Shown here piece by piece: positions 36,757-46,891 of a DNA stretch of 64,000 nucleotides. Location: positions 1-64,000 of the forward strand of contig JAQMWT010000413.1 of assembly GCA_029834535.1 (NCBI GenBank), read 5' to 3'. The position numbers were made by a program, and so were the translations under genes. This DNA comes from Chrysophaeum taylorii (lineage: Eukaryota > Sar > Pelagophyceae > Pelagomonadales > Pelagomonadaceae). Position 1 is the first letter of the stretch; each line of letters opens with the position of its first letter. The notes beneath the pieces are model-generated. The model saw nothing but the letters and a program-made list of their open reading frames with translations, was not told where the DNA came from and made no database searches.

Positions 36757-39700
36757 ATGATCACGCCGCGCACTGCGAGCGGCACCTTGAGCCGAACGAG
36801 CCATGCCGGCGGTGACCCCAAACTCCCGCGGGACTTCCAGGAGCGAATCATCGCTCCCCTCCTCGACCGCCGCCGGCGCCTCGCCGAGATGGGCTGCCTC
36901 GCGCCGGGCGTCGAGGTCGCGCCACGGGCGGCGGCGGCGGCGGCGGCGGCGAAACCAGCGCTCGTCGCGTGCGCGTCGCGGCTGCTCGGGATCGGAGAGT
37001 ACGCGACGGCCGCCGCCGTGTTCCAGGAGGCGATCGACGCGGCCGACTTTGACGTAGCGCGTCGCGTCGACGCAATCTACGGACTAATCGAGTGCGAGGT
37101 GCTCAGGATCCGCAGGTGGGACCCCGCGACGCGCTACCCGCGGACCGCGCAGCGCCTCTTCGACTGCCTGCGACGAGCGCAGCGCGCGATGGCCGACCTC
37201 CTGACGAAACTCCCGCCCGAGCAGCACGAACGCGCCTCGTGGCTCTTTCTCAACGGCGCGGGACTCGTTCACTGCGTCGCCGAACCCCTCGCGAGATTCG
37301 GCGGCAACTTTGCGCGCCACGCGGCCGAGTTTTTGTTCTGGGGCGCGCGGGTCCTGGACGCCGTCGTCTCGCTGGCCACGACCAAGTACCTTCCTCTTCG
37401 CTGCCGCTTGTACGCGCTCGCCGCGACCGCCTGCGATGCGGCCGGCCGCCCGACGGCCGTCGACGCCGTCATAAGTGCCCTCAAGGCATCCGTTGCCTCG
37501 CTCCGCGGGGCCGAGGAAATGCAGCTCCCGCTCCCCGAGCCGATCAGAGCCCGCCTCGAGGCCGCCGAGACGGACGTCGCCCTCCTCGAGTTTCGGAACA
37601 AAGCGCGCCGCTCGGACTCCGGGAGGGGCGACCGACCGGTCGACGACCTCTTCACCGACGACGACCTTTTTTCGAAGAATCAGGATGCTGCTCGTGCGCG
37701 GAGGTTCCGCGCGCTCGCGTTGTACGAGGCGCTTGGCGACCGGCGCGCGCGGGTTGCCCTCGAGGAGGAGGACGACGACGAGAAGCCCGTCGACGAGCTC
37801 GCAACGAGCCGCGAGCGCGCGATCGCCGTCGCGTGCGCCGAGGCCGCGATCGTCGACGGCGACCCCTCCGCCGTGCTGCTCCCGCTGCCGCACCTCGTCG
37901 CCCTCGCGAGGCAACTTTTTGTCTTGCGCGAGGGCCAGAAGTTCCGCGCGGTCGCCGCCGCCGCGCGTCGTCTGCTGAGTCGGAAGCGCGCGTCGCCTCC
38001 TCCTCCTCCTCCTCCTCCTCCGGGGGCATCGGCGCGGACGACCGAGGCCGGGGAGGATACCAACAACGAGGCGGAGGAGGAGGAGGAGGAGGACTTGGTC
38101 GAGGGCGCGGCGGTCGTGTTTGCGCGCGAGCTGGACCTTTTGTGCGCGCTCGACGACCTCCTTTCCTGGAACGAGGGAGAGGCGCGCGCCGAGGCCGTCG
38201 AAGCGGCCGTCGCCGCCGAGGAGGCCAAGGCCGAGGCGAAGAGCGCGAAGAAGGAGTACCACCACCACCACCACGACGCGCGCGAAGAGGAGGACGACGG
38301 CGCCGGCGCGGTCCCGCCGGCGGCAGAACACGTCGAACTCGCGCGACGGGCCGAGCAGCTCGTCGCCGTCGCGGCCGACGCGGCCGCCGACGCGCTCCGC
38401 GTGCCGACGGCGCCCGCCGTGCCAGTGCGGCGCGCGCAGCGCGTCGTCGACATCCTCAAGGCGTGCTCGCGCGGCGCGATCGGCGAGCACGTGGTCGAGT
38501 GGCGACCCGACCTGCTCGCGGACGCGGCCGTTTTCTTTTGGAAGCGCGCGTGCGAGCCGCTATTCGCGCTCCTCGAGCGGTGGGCCGCGGGCCAGCCGCC
38601 CAAGGAGGAACAGGCCAAGGGCGTGACGCTCGCGGTCGAGGTTTCGACGTCGCCGAGTCGTCCGAAGAACGACGACGACGACTTGTGGGGCTTCTTCGCC
38701 GAGGCTGCCGCGGCCGTGCACGCGACGCTCGAGCGGATCGACTTGGACGACGCGTTCCTGCGCGGCCGCGTCGGCCTCGCGTTGGCCCACGCGCTTCGCG
38801 AGAGCGCGATCAAGCACGACCGCCGGAGCGACTCGCGACGGGCCCTGCAGGCCCTCGACGCGGCGGCGACGGCCGTCGGCGTCGCGCGTTGTCGCGCCGT
38901 GCAGCCCGAGCTCCACGCGCCCGTCGAGGAGGCAGACCACGTGCAGCTCGCGCGCCAGTCCATCACCACAGAAATCGACGAGGCGTCGGTCGAAGCCGCC
39001 GAACGCGGGAACCGCCTCGGCGCGCACGGCTACGGCGGCTCGGGGATTTTCGGCGCTGCGAGCGGCCTCGATTCGCTCCACCAGGCGCTCGCGGCGCTCG
39101 ACCTCGACCTCGTCGCCGCCAAGGCGCGAATCGAGCTCGAGCTCTCCCCGCAGCACGCCGAGCCCCGGCTCCTCGCCGAGCACCGGAAGCACGGCGCGGC
39201 CAAGGCGGTCGTCAAGGCGCTCGCGGCGACGGAGACGGCGGACCTCGGCGAGGCGCTCGACCTCCTACGAGCGGCGGCCGAACGCGAGACCCGCCTCCTC
39301 GGCCAGGTCGCGCCCTGGGCCGACTGTCCAAGTCGCCTCGGCACCGACGGCGACGTCGTCGTCGCGAAAGAAAACGACGACGACGCGCCGCCCGCGCCCG
39401 CGCTGTCGAGCCGGTCGCGGACGAGCATCACGCTCCAGCCGCGGACGTGGCGGCGGGCGGGCGTCGACCACCTGCGGCTCTTCGGCAAGCCCGCGGGCGC
39501 GGGCATCGACGTGTCGCTGACGAGCGTCGAGGTTCCGGGGACGGGCGCGCCGATTCGGTACGCCGGCGGTGGTGGCAAGGCGGCCCGCGTGACGGCGTTC
39601 GACTTGTGCCCCGGAGAGCACTACGTATTCGCGGTCGCCGCCTTCGACGCCAAAGGCGAGCCCGTTTCTTCCATCGGCGCCACCTGCGCTCCCATAGAGG

Positions 39701-42700
39701 CCATCAACCCGCTGCCGTTGCCGCTGTGCTACGGGCTGGTCGCCGCGCGCGCCGACGAGCTCGGCGCGGCGGTCGTCTCTGCGGCGGCCGCGAGACGCGT
39801 CTACCAGCGCCTCGTCGACGTCGACGCTAAACACGGCTACGCGCTCCGGCCACACGTTTGGCGCCGTGCCTCGCTCGCCGAACTCTACGTCTTTGTCGAG
39901 TGCGCCCTGCTCCTCGCGGCCCGGCCCGACAACGGCGGTCTCCCGACGGCCTACGTGCCAGGAGTCGTCGAGCCCGACGACGACGACGACGACGGCGGGG
40001 TCGCCGTCGTTCGCAAGAAAAAAGGCCGCCCGCCTATGCCGCCGCCTATGCCACCGCGCCTCGAGCTCGCGGCCGACGGGGCGGCCGCGGGGACGCCGCT
40101 CGGCGGGACGGCGCAGGTCGTGCAGCTCACTAAGGTACAGATCCTGGTGTGCGCGGTCGAGGTCGCCGTCTCGCTCGACCACGACCCCGAGCTCGTGCTC
40201 GACGTCTCGCGGCGCGCCTACGACGCCGCCTCGCCGCTCCTCAATCTCCGCGCCGGACCGACGGCAAGCCTCGTCTTCAAACCGCTCGCGACGCTGCACC
40301 AGGCCCTCTGGCTCGTCAAGCACGCCTGGGATGCGCCGATCAAGCGCGTCTTCGCGAGCCTCGCGCTTCGCCTCGCCGAGGCCGCCGATCACCTCGCCGA
40401 GCCCGAGGCCGCTCGCGCCGCGCTCCTCGGAGAATTAGAAGAAGAAGAAGAAGGAGAATGGGATTACGACGCGATTCTTAAGGACGAGCCCGTCGTCGCC
40501 GAGCAGCAAGCGCTCGTCGACGCGCTCGCGCTGCGCGACACCTACAAGCTCGTGCCCTCGGAGCGGCTGCGGCGAGCCGCCGCGCTCGCGCGCGCCGACG
40601 AGACGATCGCCAAGGCGCGCGACGACGCTGCCGCCGCCTGGACCGAGCTCGTCGTCGGTCCAGTCGTCGCGAAAAAAAATACCGCGCCGGAGGAGGAGGC
40701 GGCTCCTCCTCTTCCTCTTCCTTCGTCGTCGTCGGAGCCGCCGCCGCGCGTCGTGCTTCGCCGGGCGTGCCTCGTAGCGCGGCTCGGACGCCCCGTCGAC
40801 GTGATCCAGTGGTTCGAGGCTGCGTTATGCGGCGTCGGCCAGCTCGGCGCCGGCGTCCGGCGCGTGCTGAGCGCAGAGGCCGTGGCCGAGGTGGCGGCGG
40901 CGGCCGAGCGCGCAGCGGGTGCAGTCGAAAACGAGGACGACCCCAGAACGGCCGCGGAAGCAAGCGCGCGTCGCGCGTGCCGCGACAGAGTCTCGTACCT
41001 ATCGCGAACGGCCGAGGACCCGCTCTTGGAGCCGGAGGAGGCTGAGACGGACGCCGCGACTAGTACCACCACCCTGGGTCCCGACGAGATCGAGGAGATG
41101 CTGTGGCTCGCGGAGATCGAGGCCATCCTGGGGAAGGCACTTCTTCTCGAGGGCGGGGTCGTCCAGAAAGCGGTGGAGGGCGACGGGCCCCTTGCGCCGG
41201 TCGAGGCGTCGCTCGTGGCGCGCGACAGCGACGCGCTCGCGGAGGCGAGCGAAGAGCTGGCGAGGGAAGCACTCTGCGCAGCTGAGGAACCTTTCTTGCA
41301 TTCCCAGCAGCAGCAGCAGCAGGAGGGAGACGCCGCGAGGTCGAGAGATCAGCGTTTCCTCCTCGAGGCGGCGATCCGGCACCTCGCTCGCGCCGCGGGA
41401 CGAGCCAAGGCGGCGCGCCACTGGCGGCAGCTTTGCGGCGCAGCGACGACGCTCTGGAACGAGGTGGTGGTCGCGCGGTGGGTGTCGCCGCTCGCGTTCG
41501 AGCCACCAGCAGGGCTCGACCCGGCGCCGTTCGCGAGCGTCGCGCGCGCGCTCCTCGACGCGATCGAGGCTCCGCAGGGGGATAACGATAACAACAACAA
41601 CGCCGCCGAGACGACGACGACTCCCAAGGAGGGCTCGGTCGGCGTCGAGAGCGAAGAGGAGACGGCCGCGGTGTCGTCGGAGCGAGGCGTCTCCGAAGCG
41701 CTCGCAGATCTCGGACCGAGTCGCGAGTTCGTGGTGGAATTCGTATCGTTCGCGTCGAGAGCTCTCGCGAGCGCGGGAAAATGGGCCGCCGTGGTGCGGC
41801 TCGCGCGGAGACTGACGCGGACCGAGGCGCTGACGAGGGCGGCGCAGGCCGACCTCTCGGGCGGACGGCTCGGCGCGCACGTGCGCGACGCCCACGAGCT
41901 CGCGGGCTTCGCGCAGCGCCAGATGGTCGCGCGAGCGGCGGGACGCGCGGACGTCGCCGAGCGCGAGCTCGCCGAGGCGCGTTGTCGCGTCGACGAGGCG
42001 ACGGCGGCGCGGATCGCCAAGCGACGCGGTCGGCGGCGCGGCGACGAACGGTCGGCGGACGAGGTGCGGCTCGAGGCGCGCGCGACGGAGGCGGCGGGAC
42101 GAGTCGCCGAGGCGCGGGCGGCGGTTAAAGTCGCCGAGCGCTACCAGACGGTTCTCAAGAAGGAGGCGGCGGACTTTTTGAAATCTCGATCGGCGGCGGC
42201 CGAGGCCCTCGACGCGTGCCGCAGGGCTCTCTTCTCGGAGGCAGCGGCGAGTCGCGGCAGCGCGTCGACGGTCGTCGCGTCGTACCGGCGCGCCGAGCGG
42301 CTCTGCCGCCGGGAGCCGCTGCTCGTGGCGCAGGCGCTCCAGGACCGCGGCGACCTGCACGCCGCCGAGGGCGCGTTGCAGGACGCGACGGCCTGCTGGC
42401 ACGAGGCGCTCGACGCGCTCTTCTCGACGCTGGACGTCGCCGAGCGGTGGCGCGACGAGCTCCCAAAGCTACTACGACGACGAGTCGGAATTCTGGCCAG
42501 CCTCGTGGGCGCGACGCTCGCCGGCAAGCTCGCGCTTTGGGCGCGGGGGGACGCGGATAAGCGTCTCGATCGCGCGAGATTCTGCGCGGCCCTCGCGAAA
42601 GCCGCGTTTTCGACGACGCTCCCGCACCCGGGCGCGGCGTGCCCCGGAGCACGCGGTCGCGCCCCGCCGGGAGACGCGCTCTTCGCCAACTACAGACCCT

Positions 42701-44940
42701 TCCAACTCGCGCCTCGAGGAGACGCGCTCTTCGCGTGCCCGCGACGTCTCTCGCTCGCGGGCTTCGAGGCGGCTCTCCGCTCGAGCGCCCTGGCGCTCCT
42801 CGCGCGCGACCGCGCCCTCGAGGCGCTCCCCGCGTGCTGCCTGCTCGAGCACGCCGCGGAAACCTCGCGCAAGGGCCCGCGGCGCGCGCGCGTCCTCCGC
42901 CTCCGCGCGCTTTCGGCCGCGGGCCTCGTCGACCGCGCCGTCGACCTCCTCGCCGATCTCGCGCCGCCGCGAAGAGGGCCGTCTTCTTCTTCTTCTTCGT
43001 CGTCGTGCTGGAACGCCTCCCTTCCGCCCTCGGACGCACCCCGCTGGCTCGTCGCAGAAGAAGAAGACTCGGAAGAGGAGGACCCAGAGCTCGGGCTCGC
43101 GCGGTGCGAGCTTTTGGGGGCGCTCGGGCTTGGGCGCGAGGCCGAGGCCGCGGCTTTGTCGCTGCGCGACGACCCCGCCGCCCTCGACCTCCGCGCGCGC
43201 CTGGCCCTCCGAGCCGGCTTGGTCTCGCGAGCGAGACATCTCTCGAGCGCAGCGATGGCGCAGTTGGCGCACCTCGTCGGAGGCGACGACGCCGACGGCT
43301 GTTGCGCGTGGTTGGCGTGCCGCGCGCGGCTCGCCGAGTGCGCGCTCCTGCGCGACCGCCTCGACGAAGCGCTGGAGCACTGCGAGGTCGGAGCCTCCGA
43401 GGCGCGGGCCGCGCGAGCCTCCGAGGCCTCGCGGCGCCTCGAGGGAGTGCGATGCGCCGCGCTCGCGCGACGCGGCGAAGCGCGAGAGGCCCTCGACCGC
43501 CTCGACGCGCTCGTCGAAAACCACCGCGCCGACGACAGAAAGGACGACGCCTTCGCGCGGTCCTCGTGCTTGGCCGCCTCGCTGCGGCGCGAGCGGGCCT
43601 TGGCGACGGCGAGCCCGGGCCAAGCCGCGCGATTACTAATGGAGGCGCACCGTCTCTTGGAGGGTGCCGAGGCGGCGTGCCTCGACCGCGCCGTCGCCGC
43701 CTCCTGGCGCGAGGACGAGAGCAATCCTACGAACCTCTACCTCCCGGCAGTGAGAACCCTCGCGACCGTCAGGTGCGCTCTCGCCGAAAACGCCCTCGAC
43801 CTCGAGGCCGCGCAAACGGCCGGGATCCGAGTCGGCTCGACGACCGACGTCGCCGCTTCGAAGCTCGCCGAGGCCGCGCTCGGGACGATGCGCCACTGCG
43901 CCGAGATCCCGCCGCACTACCGCGCGACGGCCCTCTATGTCGCGGGCCGCGCGGGAGGCTCCGAACGCCACCTCCTCGAAGCAATTCGCGTCTCGGCCAA
44001 TTACGACCACGACCACGGCCTCGCGCGAGACGCGGCGATGGAGCTCGTTTCCCTCTACTACGCCGCCGCCGCCGCCGCCGCCGCGACAAAGAAGAAGGAC
44101 CGCCTACACCGCGCGACCCACTTCCTCGACCTGGCCGCGACGCTCCGAGAGAAGCGGGATGCTCTCGAAACCCTCGAGCTGCGGCGCCAAGACCTCCCCT
44201 TCGAGCTCCCGATCGAGGTCGACGAGGACCTAGGGGGGGACGACGACGACGTGGCGAGGTACTTGCGCTCCTTGAAAGCGCATGCCCGGGGGCCGCTGTC
44301 CGATGTCCCGCGCCGCCTCGCGGCCTGCCTTCACGCCTCGCTCCGAGGCAACGTCGCGGCCTACGACGCGTGCTGCTTGGACGCGGCGACCCTCGACCCC
44401 CGCCCGACGGGGGACGACTCAATTCCGCGGGACCTCGTCTGCGTCCAGTGGCTTTCGCTCCCCCACAACGAGGAGGACGAGGGCTTGTACCCGATGGTCG
44501 AAGCCTACGTCCTCCTCGGGGTGACCGCGCGGTTTAGCGCGGCGCCCCACCTCCTCAAGGTGCGCGCCTCGCGCGCTTCTGACGTCTTGGAGATGCGACG
44601 CCGCGTCGGCGAGCTCAGGTACGAGCTCCAGTGCGGCGAGACCCCATCTGATCATTTCGCCGACAAACTCCTCTGTGATATCCACTTGTTTTTGAACCCT
44701 CATACAACCAACGCCGCAATTCCCGAGGGTAACGCCCTCGACGCCGACGGCCGACCCGTCGACCTCGCCTGCGACCTCGAGACCCTTTCGCTCCTCGAGA
44801 ACTTCCTCCACACCGACCGTGGCACGCACGCCACCCATTCCCGCCTCTGCTATTACCTGCGCGACCTCTGGTCCTCCTCGCCTGTCGATGATAATAATGC
44901 GGGCCTTTCTTTGGCCTTCTCGAACCCTAGTAGCCTCTAA
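36757..44940 (+). CDS. CFAP54: Cilia- and flagella-associated protein 54-like
   Basis: This 2,727-residue intronless protein starts at the ATG at 36757. The N-terminal ~350 residues are helical repeats including AEFLFWGARVLDAVVSLATT and KYLPLRCRLYALAATACDAA, a segment with close parallels in CFAP54/FAP54 of the central-pair C1d projection. Around residues 890-985 is an FN3-like region ending HYVFAVAAFDAKGEPVSSIG, also a CFAP54 feature. The remainder is Ala/Arg/Glu-rich helical repeat, with acidic, poly-His and poly-Ala low-complexity inserts. Known CFAP54 proteins are ~2,900-3,100 residues, so the length agrees. It would act in the axoneme to control ciliary beating. The opposite strand also shows long open frames, which are composition artefacts. 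Confidence 0.7.
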   Translation: MITPRTASGTLSRTSHAGGDPKLPRDFQERIIAPLLDRRRRLAEMGCLAPGVEVAPRAAAAAAAAKPALVACASRLLGIGEYATAAAVFQEAIDAADFDVARRVDAIYGLIECEVLRIRRWDPATRYPRTAQRLFDCLRRAQRAMADLLTKLPPEQHERASWLFLNGAGLVHCVAEPLARFGGNFARHAAEFLFWGARVLDAVVSLATTKYLPLRCRLYALAATACDAAGRPTAVDAVISALKASVASLRGAEEMQLPLPEPIRARLEAAETDVALLEFRNKARRSDSGRGDRPVDDLFTDDDLFSKNQDAARARRFRALALYEALGDRRARVALEEEDDDEKPVDELATSRERAIAVACAEAAIVDGDPSAVLLPLPHLVALARQLFVLREGQKFRAVAAAARRLLSRKRASPPPPPPPPPGASARTTEAGEDTNNEAEEEEEEDLVEGAAVVFARELDLLCALDDLLSWNEGEARAEAVEAAVAAEEAKAEAKSAKKEYHHHHHDAREEEDDGAGAVPPAAEHVELARRAEQLVAVAADAAADALRVPTAPAVPVRRAQRVVDILKACSRGAIGEHVVEWRPDLLADAAVFFWKRACEPLFALLERWAAGQPPKEEQAKGVTLAVEVSTSPSRPKNDDDDLWGFFAEAAAAVHATLERIDLDDAFLRGRVGLALAHALRESAIKHDRRSDSRRALQALDAAATAVGVARCRAVQPELHAPVEEADHVQLARQSITTEIDEASVEAAERGNRLGAHGYGGSGIFGAASGLDSLHQALAALDLDLVAAKARIELELSPQHAEPRLLAEHRKHGAAKAVVKALAATETADLGEALDLLRAAAERETRLLGQVAPWADCPSRLGTDGDVVVAKENDDDAPPAPALSSRSRTSITLQPRTWRRAGVDHLRLFGKPAGAGIDVSLTSVEVPGTGAPIRYAGGGGKAARVTAFDLCPGEHYVFAVAAFDAKGEPVSSIGATCAPIEAINPLPLPLCYGLVAARADELGAAVVSAAAARRVYQRLVDVDAKHGYALRPHVWRRASLAELYVFVECALLLAARPDNGGLPTAYVPGVVEPDDDDDDGGVAVVRKKKGRPPMPPPMPPRLELAADGAAAGTPLGGTAQVVQLTKVQILVCAVEVAVSLDHDPELVLDVSRRAYDAASPLLNLRAGPTASLVFKPLATLHQALWLVKHAWDAPIKRVFASLALRLAEAADHLAEPEAARAALLGELEEEEEGEWDYDAILKDEPVVAEQQALVDALALRDTYKLVPSERLRRAAALARADETIAKARDDAAAAWTELVVGPVVAKKNTAPEEEAAPPLPLPSSSSEPPPRVVLRRACLVARLGRPVDVIQWFEAALCGVGQLGAGVRRVLSAEAVAEVAAAAERAAGAVENEDDPRTAAEASARRACRDRVSYLSRTAEDPLLEPEEAETDAATSTTTLGPDEIEEMLWLAEIEAILGKALLLEGGVVQKAVEGDGPLAPVEASLVARDSDALAEASEELAREALCAAEEPFLHSQQQQQQEGDAARSRDQRFLLEAAIRHLARAAGRAKAARHWRQLCGAATTLWNEVVVARWVSPLAFEPPAGLDPAPFASVARALLDAIEAPQGDNDNNNNAAETTTTPKEGSVGVESEEETAAVSSERGVSEALADLGPSREFVVEFVSFASRALASAGKWAAVVRLARRLTRTEALTRAAQADLSGGRLGAHVRDAHELAGFAQRQMVARAAGRADVAERELAEARCRVDEATAARIAKRRGRRRGDERSADEVRLEARATEAAGRVAEARAAVKVAERYQTVLKKEAADFLKSRSAAAEALDACRRALFSEAAASRGSASTVVASYRRAERLCRREPLLVAQALQDRGDLHAAEGALQDATACWHEALDALFSTLDVAERWRDELPKLLRRRVGILASLVGATLAGKLALWARGDADKRLDRARFCAALAKAAFSTTLPHPGAACPGARGRAPPGDALFANYRPFQLAPRGDALFACPRRLSLAGFEAALRSSALALLARDRALEALPACCLLEHAAETSRKGPRRARVLRLRALSAAGLVDRAVDLLADLAPPRRGPSSSSSSSSCWNASLPPSDAPRWLVAEEEDSEEEDPELGLARCELLGALGLGREAEAAALSLRDDPAALDLRARLALRAGLVSRARHLSSAAMAQLAHLVGGDDADGCCAWLACRARLAECALLRDRLDEALEHCEVGASEARAARASEASRRLEGVRCAALARRGEAREALDRLDALVENHRADDRKDDAFARSSCLAASLRRERALATASPGQAARLLMEAHRLLEGAEAACLDRAVAASWREDESNPTNLYLPAVRTLATVRCALAENALDLEAAQTAGIRVGSTTDVAASKLAEAALGTMRHCAEIPPHYRATALYVAGRAGGSERHLLEAIRVSANYDHDHGLARDAAMELVSLYYAAAAAAAATKKKDRLHRATHFLDLAATLREKRDALETLELRRQDLPFELPIEVDEDLGGDDDDVARYLRSLKAHARGPLSDVPRRLAACLHASLRGNVAAYDACCLDAATLDPRPTGDDSIPRDLVCVQWLSLPHNEEDEGLYPMVEAYVLLGVTARFSAAPHLLKVRASRASDVLEMRRRVGELRYELQCGETPSDHFADKLLCDIHLFLNPHTTNAAIPEGNALDADGRPVDLACDLETLSLLENFLHTDRGTHATHSRLCYYLRDLWSSSPVDDNNAGLSLAFSNPSSL

Positions 44941-45011
44941 GAAGAAGTCAACACGGTATAGGATCGACACTTTAGCCCACCCGCCCCCATTAATAGAGTT
45001 GGTGACCACCT

Positions 45012-46880
45012 ATGATCTTGATCCTATTATTGATCACAGAAGCCTTCGGGTGTCGGTTGCTGCCGACGTTTGAATGTAACGCAGGGGTCGTCAGCAAGAA
45101 GGTCAACGGGACGAGCGCCGACGCGTGCTGCCTCGCGTGCACCGGCAAGTGCCACGCGTACAACTACCGCGAGTCCGGCGCATTGTGCGAGCTCTTCGAG
45201 GGGGAGACGCAGCGCGAGAACGTGTACGAGGGGTGCGTGGGCGGCACGACGAAGGCGCCAGCGCACGTGGAAGGCCCGAGCATCGTGCTGTTAGTAGTGG
45301 AATCGACCGACGGACGGTCGTGGACTCCCGGTTACCAAAACGACGTCGTTCCGATCCCAAACATCAGGAAGCTCCAAGCGCGCGGGACCACGTTTTTAAG
45401 GCACTACGCGAACACGCCCGTGTGCTGTCCTTCCCGGGCGACGCTGTGGAGCGGGAGACACGCGCACAGAATCCCACACGAGTCAGCGCTCGGGGGATTC
45501 CTAGTCGAGGGCGTTTGGAACAACTTCGAGGGACTCCCTCGGAATTACTCGCGTCGACTGGACCAAGTGCTGTTCGATTATGGGTACGGCGTCTACGGCA
45601 CGGGCAAAACAGACTGGGTGACGGGCGGCCACTCGACAACCGTAAGGCTCGACGCGTTCACGAAGTATGTCGACTTCGATTTCGACGTCAACGCGACGGG
45701 CGGTTTCTACACCGAAACGACGTGTGCCGATAACGCCACCGTCTCGTCGGGATCAGCATCGGTGCACCAAAAAGACTGGGACGCGACCGACCAAGCAGTC
45801 TCCTGGGCCAAGAACCAGACGTCGCCCTTCTTCCTCTACACGGGACACGAAATAGTGCACCCGCCCTACGCCACGAACCAATATTGGAGCTCGCTGATCG
45901 ACCGTTCGAAGATTCGCGTGCCGTCCTGGCGTCCCCTCATGGAGCTGCACCCCTGCGACTTTGAGACGACGATGCGAAAGGGCTGCGCGCCGAGCGACGA
46001 TGCTGCCGGAGCGTTCTACTCCGTCGATCGCCGTCGCGAAATTCGCGCCGTCTACTACGCGATGATCGCCGAGTTCGACGCGATGGTCGGCCACTACGTC
46101 GACGAATTACTCCTAGAAGAGGACACGATATTTATCGTCACATCGGACCACGGCGATCTCCAAATGGAGCACCAGCAATTTTATAAGATGTCTCCCTACG
46201 ACGCCTCGGCGCGCGTTCCCATGGTCGTCTGCTGCTCGGCGGGCCGAAACGTCGTCGTGGCGCCCACGCAACTTATCGATCTCTTTCCGACCGTTTTGGA
46301 GCTCGCCGGCCTTCCGCCGATGCCTGACCTTGATGGCGACTCCCTCGTGCCCTTGCTCCGGGGGCGTCGCTGGACGCGAGACGCGGTGTTGACTCAGTTC
46401 CACGGCGACGACAACGGCATGAGCTGGGTCGCGATCGTGGTTAATGTCTCCAATACGACCTACAAGCTCGTCCAGTGGGGTACGGGGGACCAACACCCGC
46501 CTATGCTCTTCGATCTCGACGCCGATCCTGAAGAAACAACAAACCTCGCGTCTGTTCGCGCTGCTAACGATCTTCTCGTCGCCGAACTGGACGCAAAGCT
46601 CCGCTCCATGATCGACTACAAAAAGGTCGCGCGAAACGTCGCGACCTACGGTCGCCAAAGCCTCGAGCGCTGGATCGACCTCCAGGACGATTGGCAAACC
46701 GCCATCCATGCCGAGGGTATCCGCTGGGACGTCCCGTTCGAAGTCGACCTCAACGCCTCCTTCCGCGCGATCGCCGCCTTCCGCAACACCTCCGACTTGG
46801 CCCACATCCGCCCCTGCCGCCGCGCCCTGAACTGGCAGCCCTTCTCGTCGACGGCGTCGACGACGACGACCCAGGGGTAG
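45012..46880 (+). CDS. Sulfatase, arylsulfatase K-like, with N-terminal PAN/Apple-like domain
   Basis: This 622-residue protein starts at the ATG at 45012. A signal peptide (1-13) leads to a Cys-rich PAN/Apple-like module (~21-77: ADACCLACTGKCHAYNYRES, CELFEG). The sulfatase domain starts at IVLLVVESTDGRSWTPGYQN. The formylglycine motif is CCPSRATLWSGRH, with the modified residue likely Cys138; GTGKTDWVTGGH, IVTSDHGDLQMEHQ and YDASARVPMVV supply metal and substrate residues. The match to ARSK (CCPSR, WNNF, DHG order) suggests hydrolysis of sulfate from a uronic-acid polysaccharide in the secretory or lysosomal space. Fusion to a PAN-like domain may aid carbohydrate binding. It is intronless, 71 bp after CFAP54, and convergent with the methyltransferase. 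Confidence 0.85.
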   Translation: MILILLLITEAFGCRLLPTFECNAGVVSKKVNGTSADACCLACTGKCHAYNYRESGALCELFEGETQRENVYEGCVGGTTKAPAHVEGPSIVLLVVESTDGRSWTPGYQNDVVPIPNIRKLQARGTTFLRHYANTPVCCPSRATLWSGRHAHRIPHESALGGFLVEGVWNNFEGLPRNYSRRLDQVLFDYGYGVYGTGKTDWVTGGHSTTVRLDAFTKYVDFDFDVNATGGFYTETTCADNATVSSGSASVHQKDWDATDQAVSWAKNQTSPFFLYTGHEIVHPPYATNQYWSSLIDRSKIRVPSWRPLMELHPCDFETTMRKGCAPSDDAAGAFYSVDRRREIRAVYYAMIAEFDAMVGHYVDELLLEEDTIFIVTSDHGDLQMEHQQFYKMSPYDASARVPMVVCCSAGRNVVVAPTQLIDLFPTVLELAGLPPMPDLDGDSLVPLLRGRRWTRDAVLTQFHGDDNGMSWVAIVVNVSNTTYKLVQWGTGDQHPPMLFDLDADPEETTNLASVRAANDLLVAELDAKLRSMIDYKKVARNVATYGRQSLERWIDLQDDWQTAIHAEGIRWDVPFEVDLNASFRAIAAFRNTSDLAHIRPCRRALNWQPFSSTASTTTTQG

Positions 46881-46891
46881 CCTGCCGAGTC

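Noticed and set aside
37084-38490. Long open frame of 468 codons opposite the CFAP54-like gene (and similar ones at 39265-40392, 40999-42402, 42472-43623)
   Set aside because: They are Arg-rich mirror images caused by GC-rich codons in the real plus-strand gene. No domain is visible and they overlap a 2,727-codon frame.
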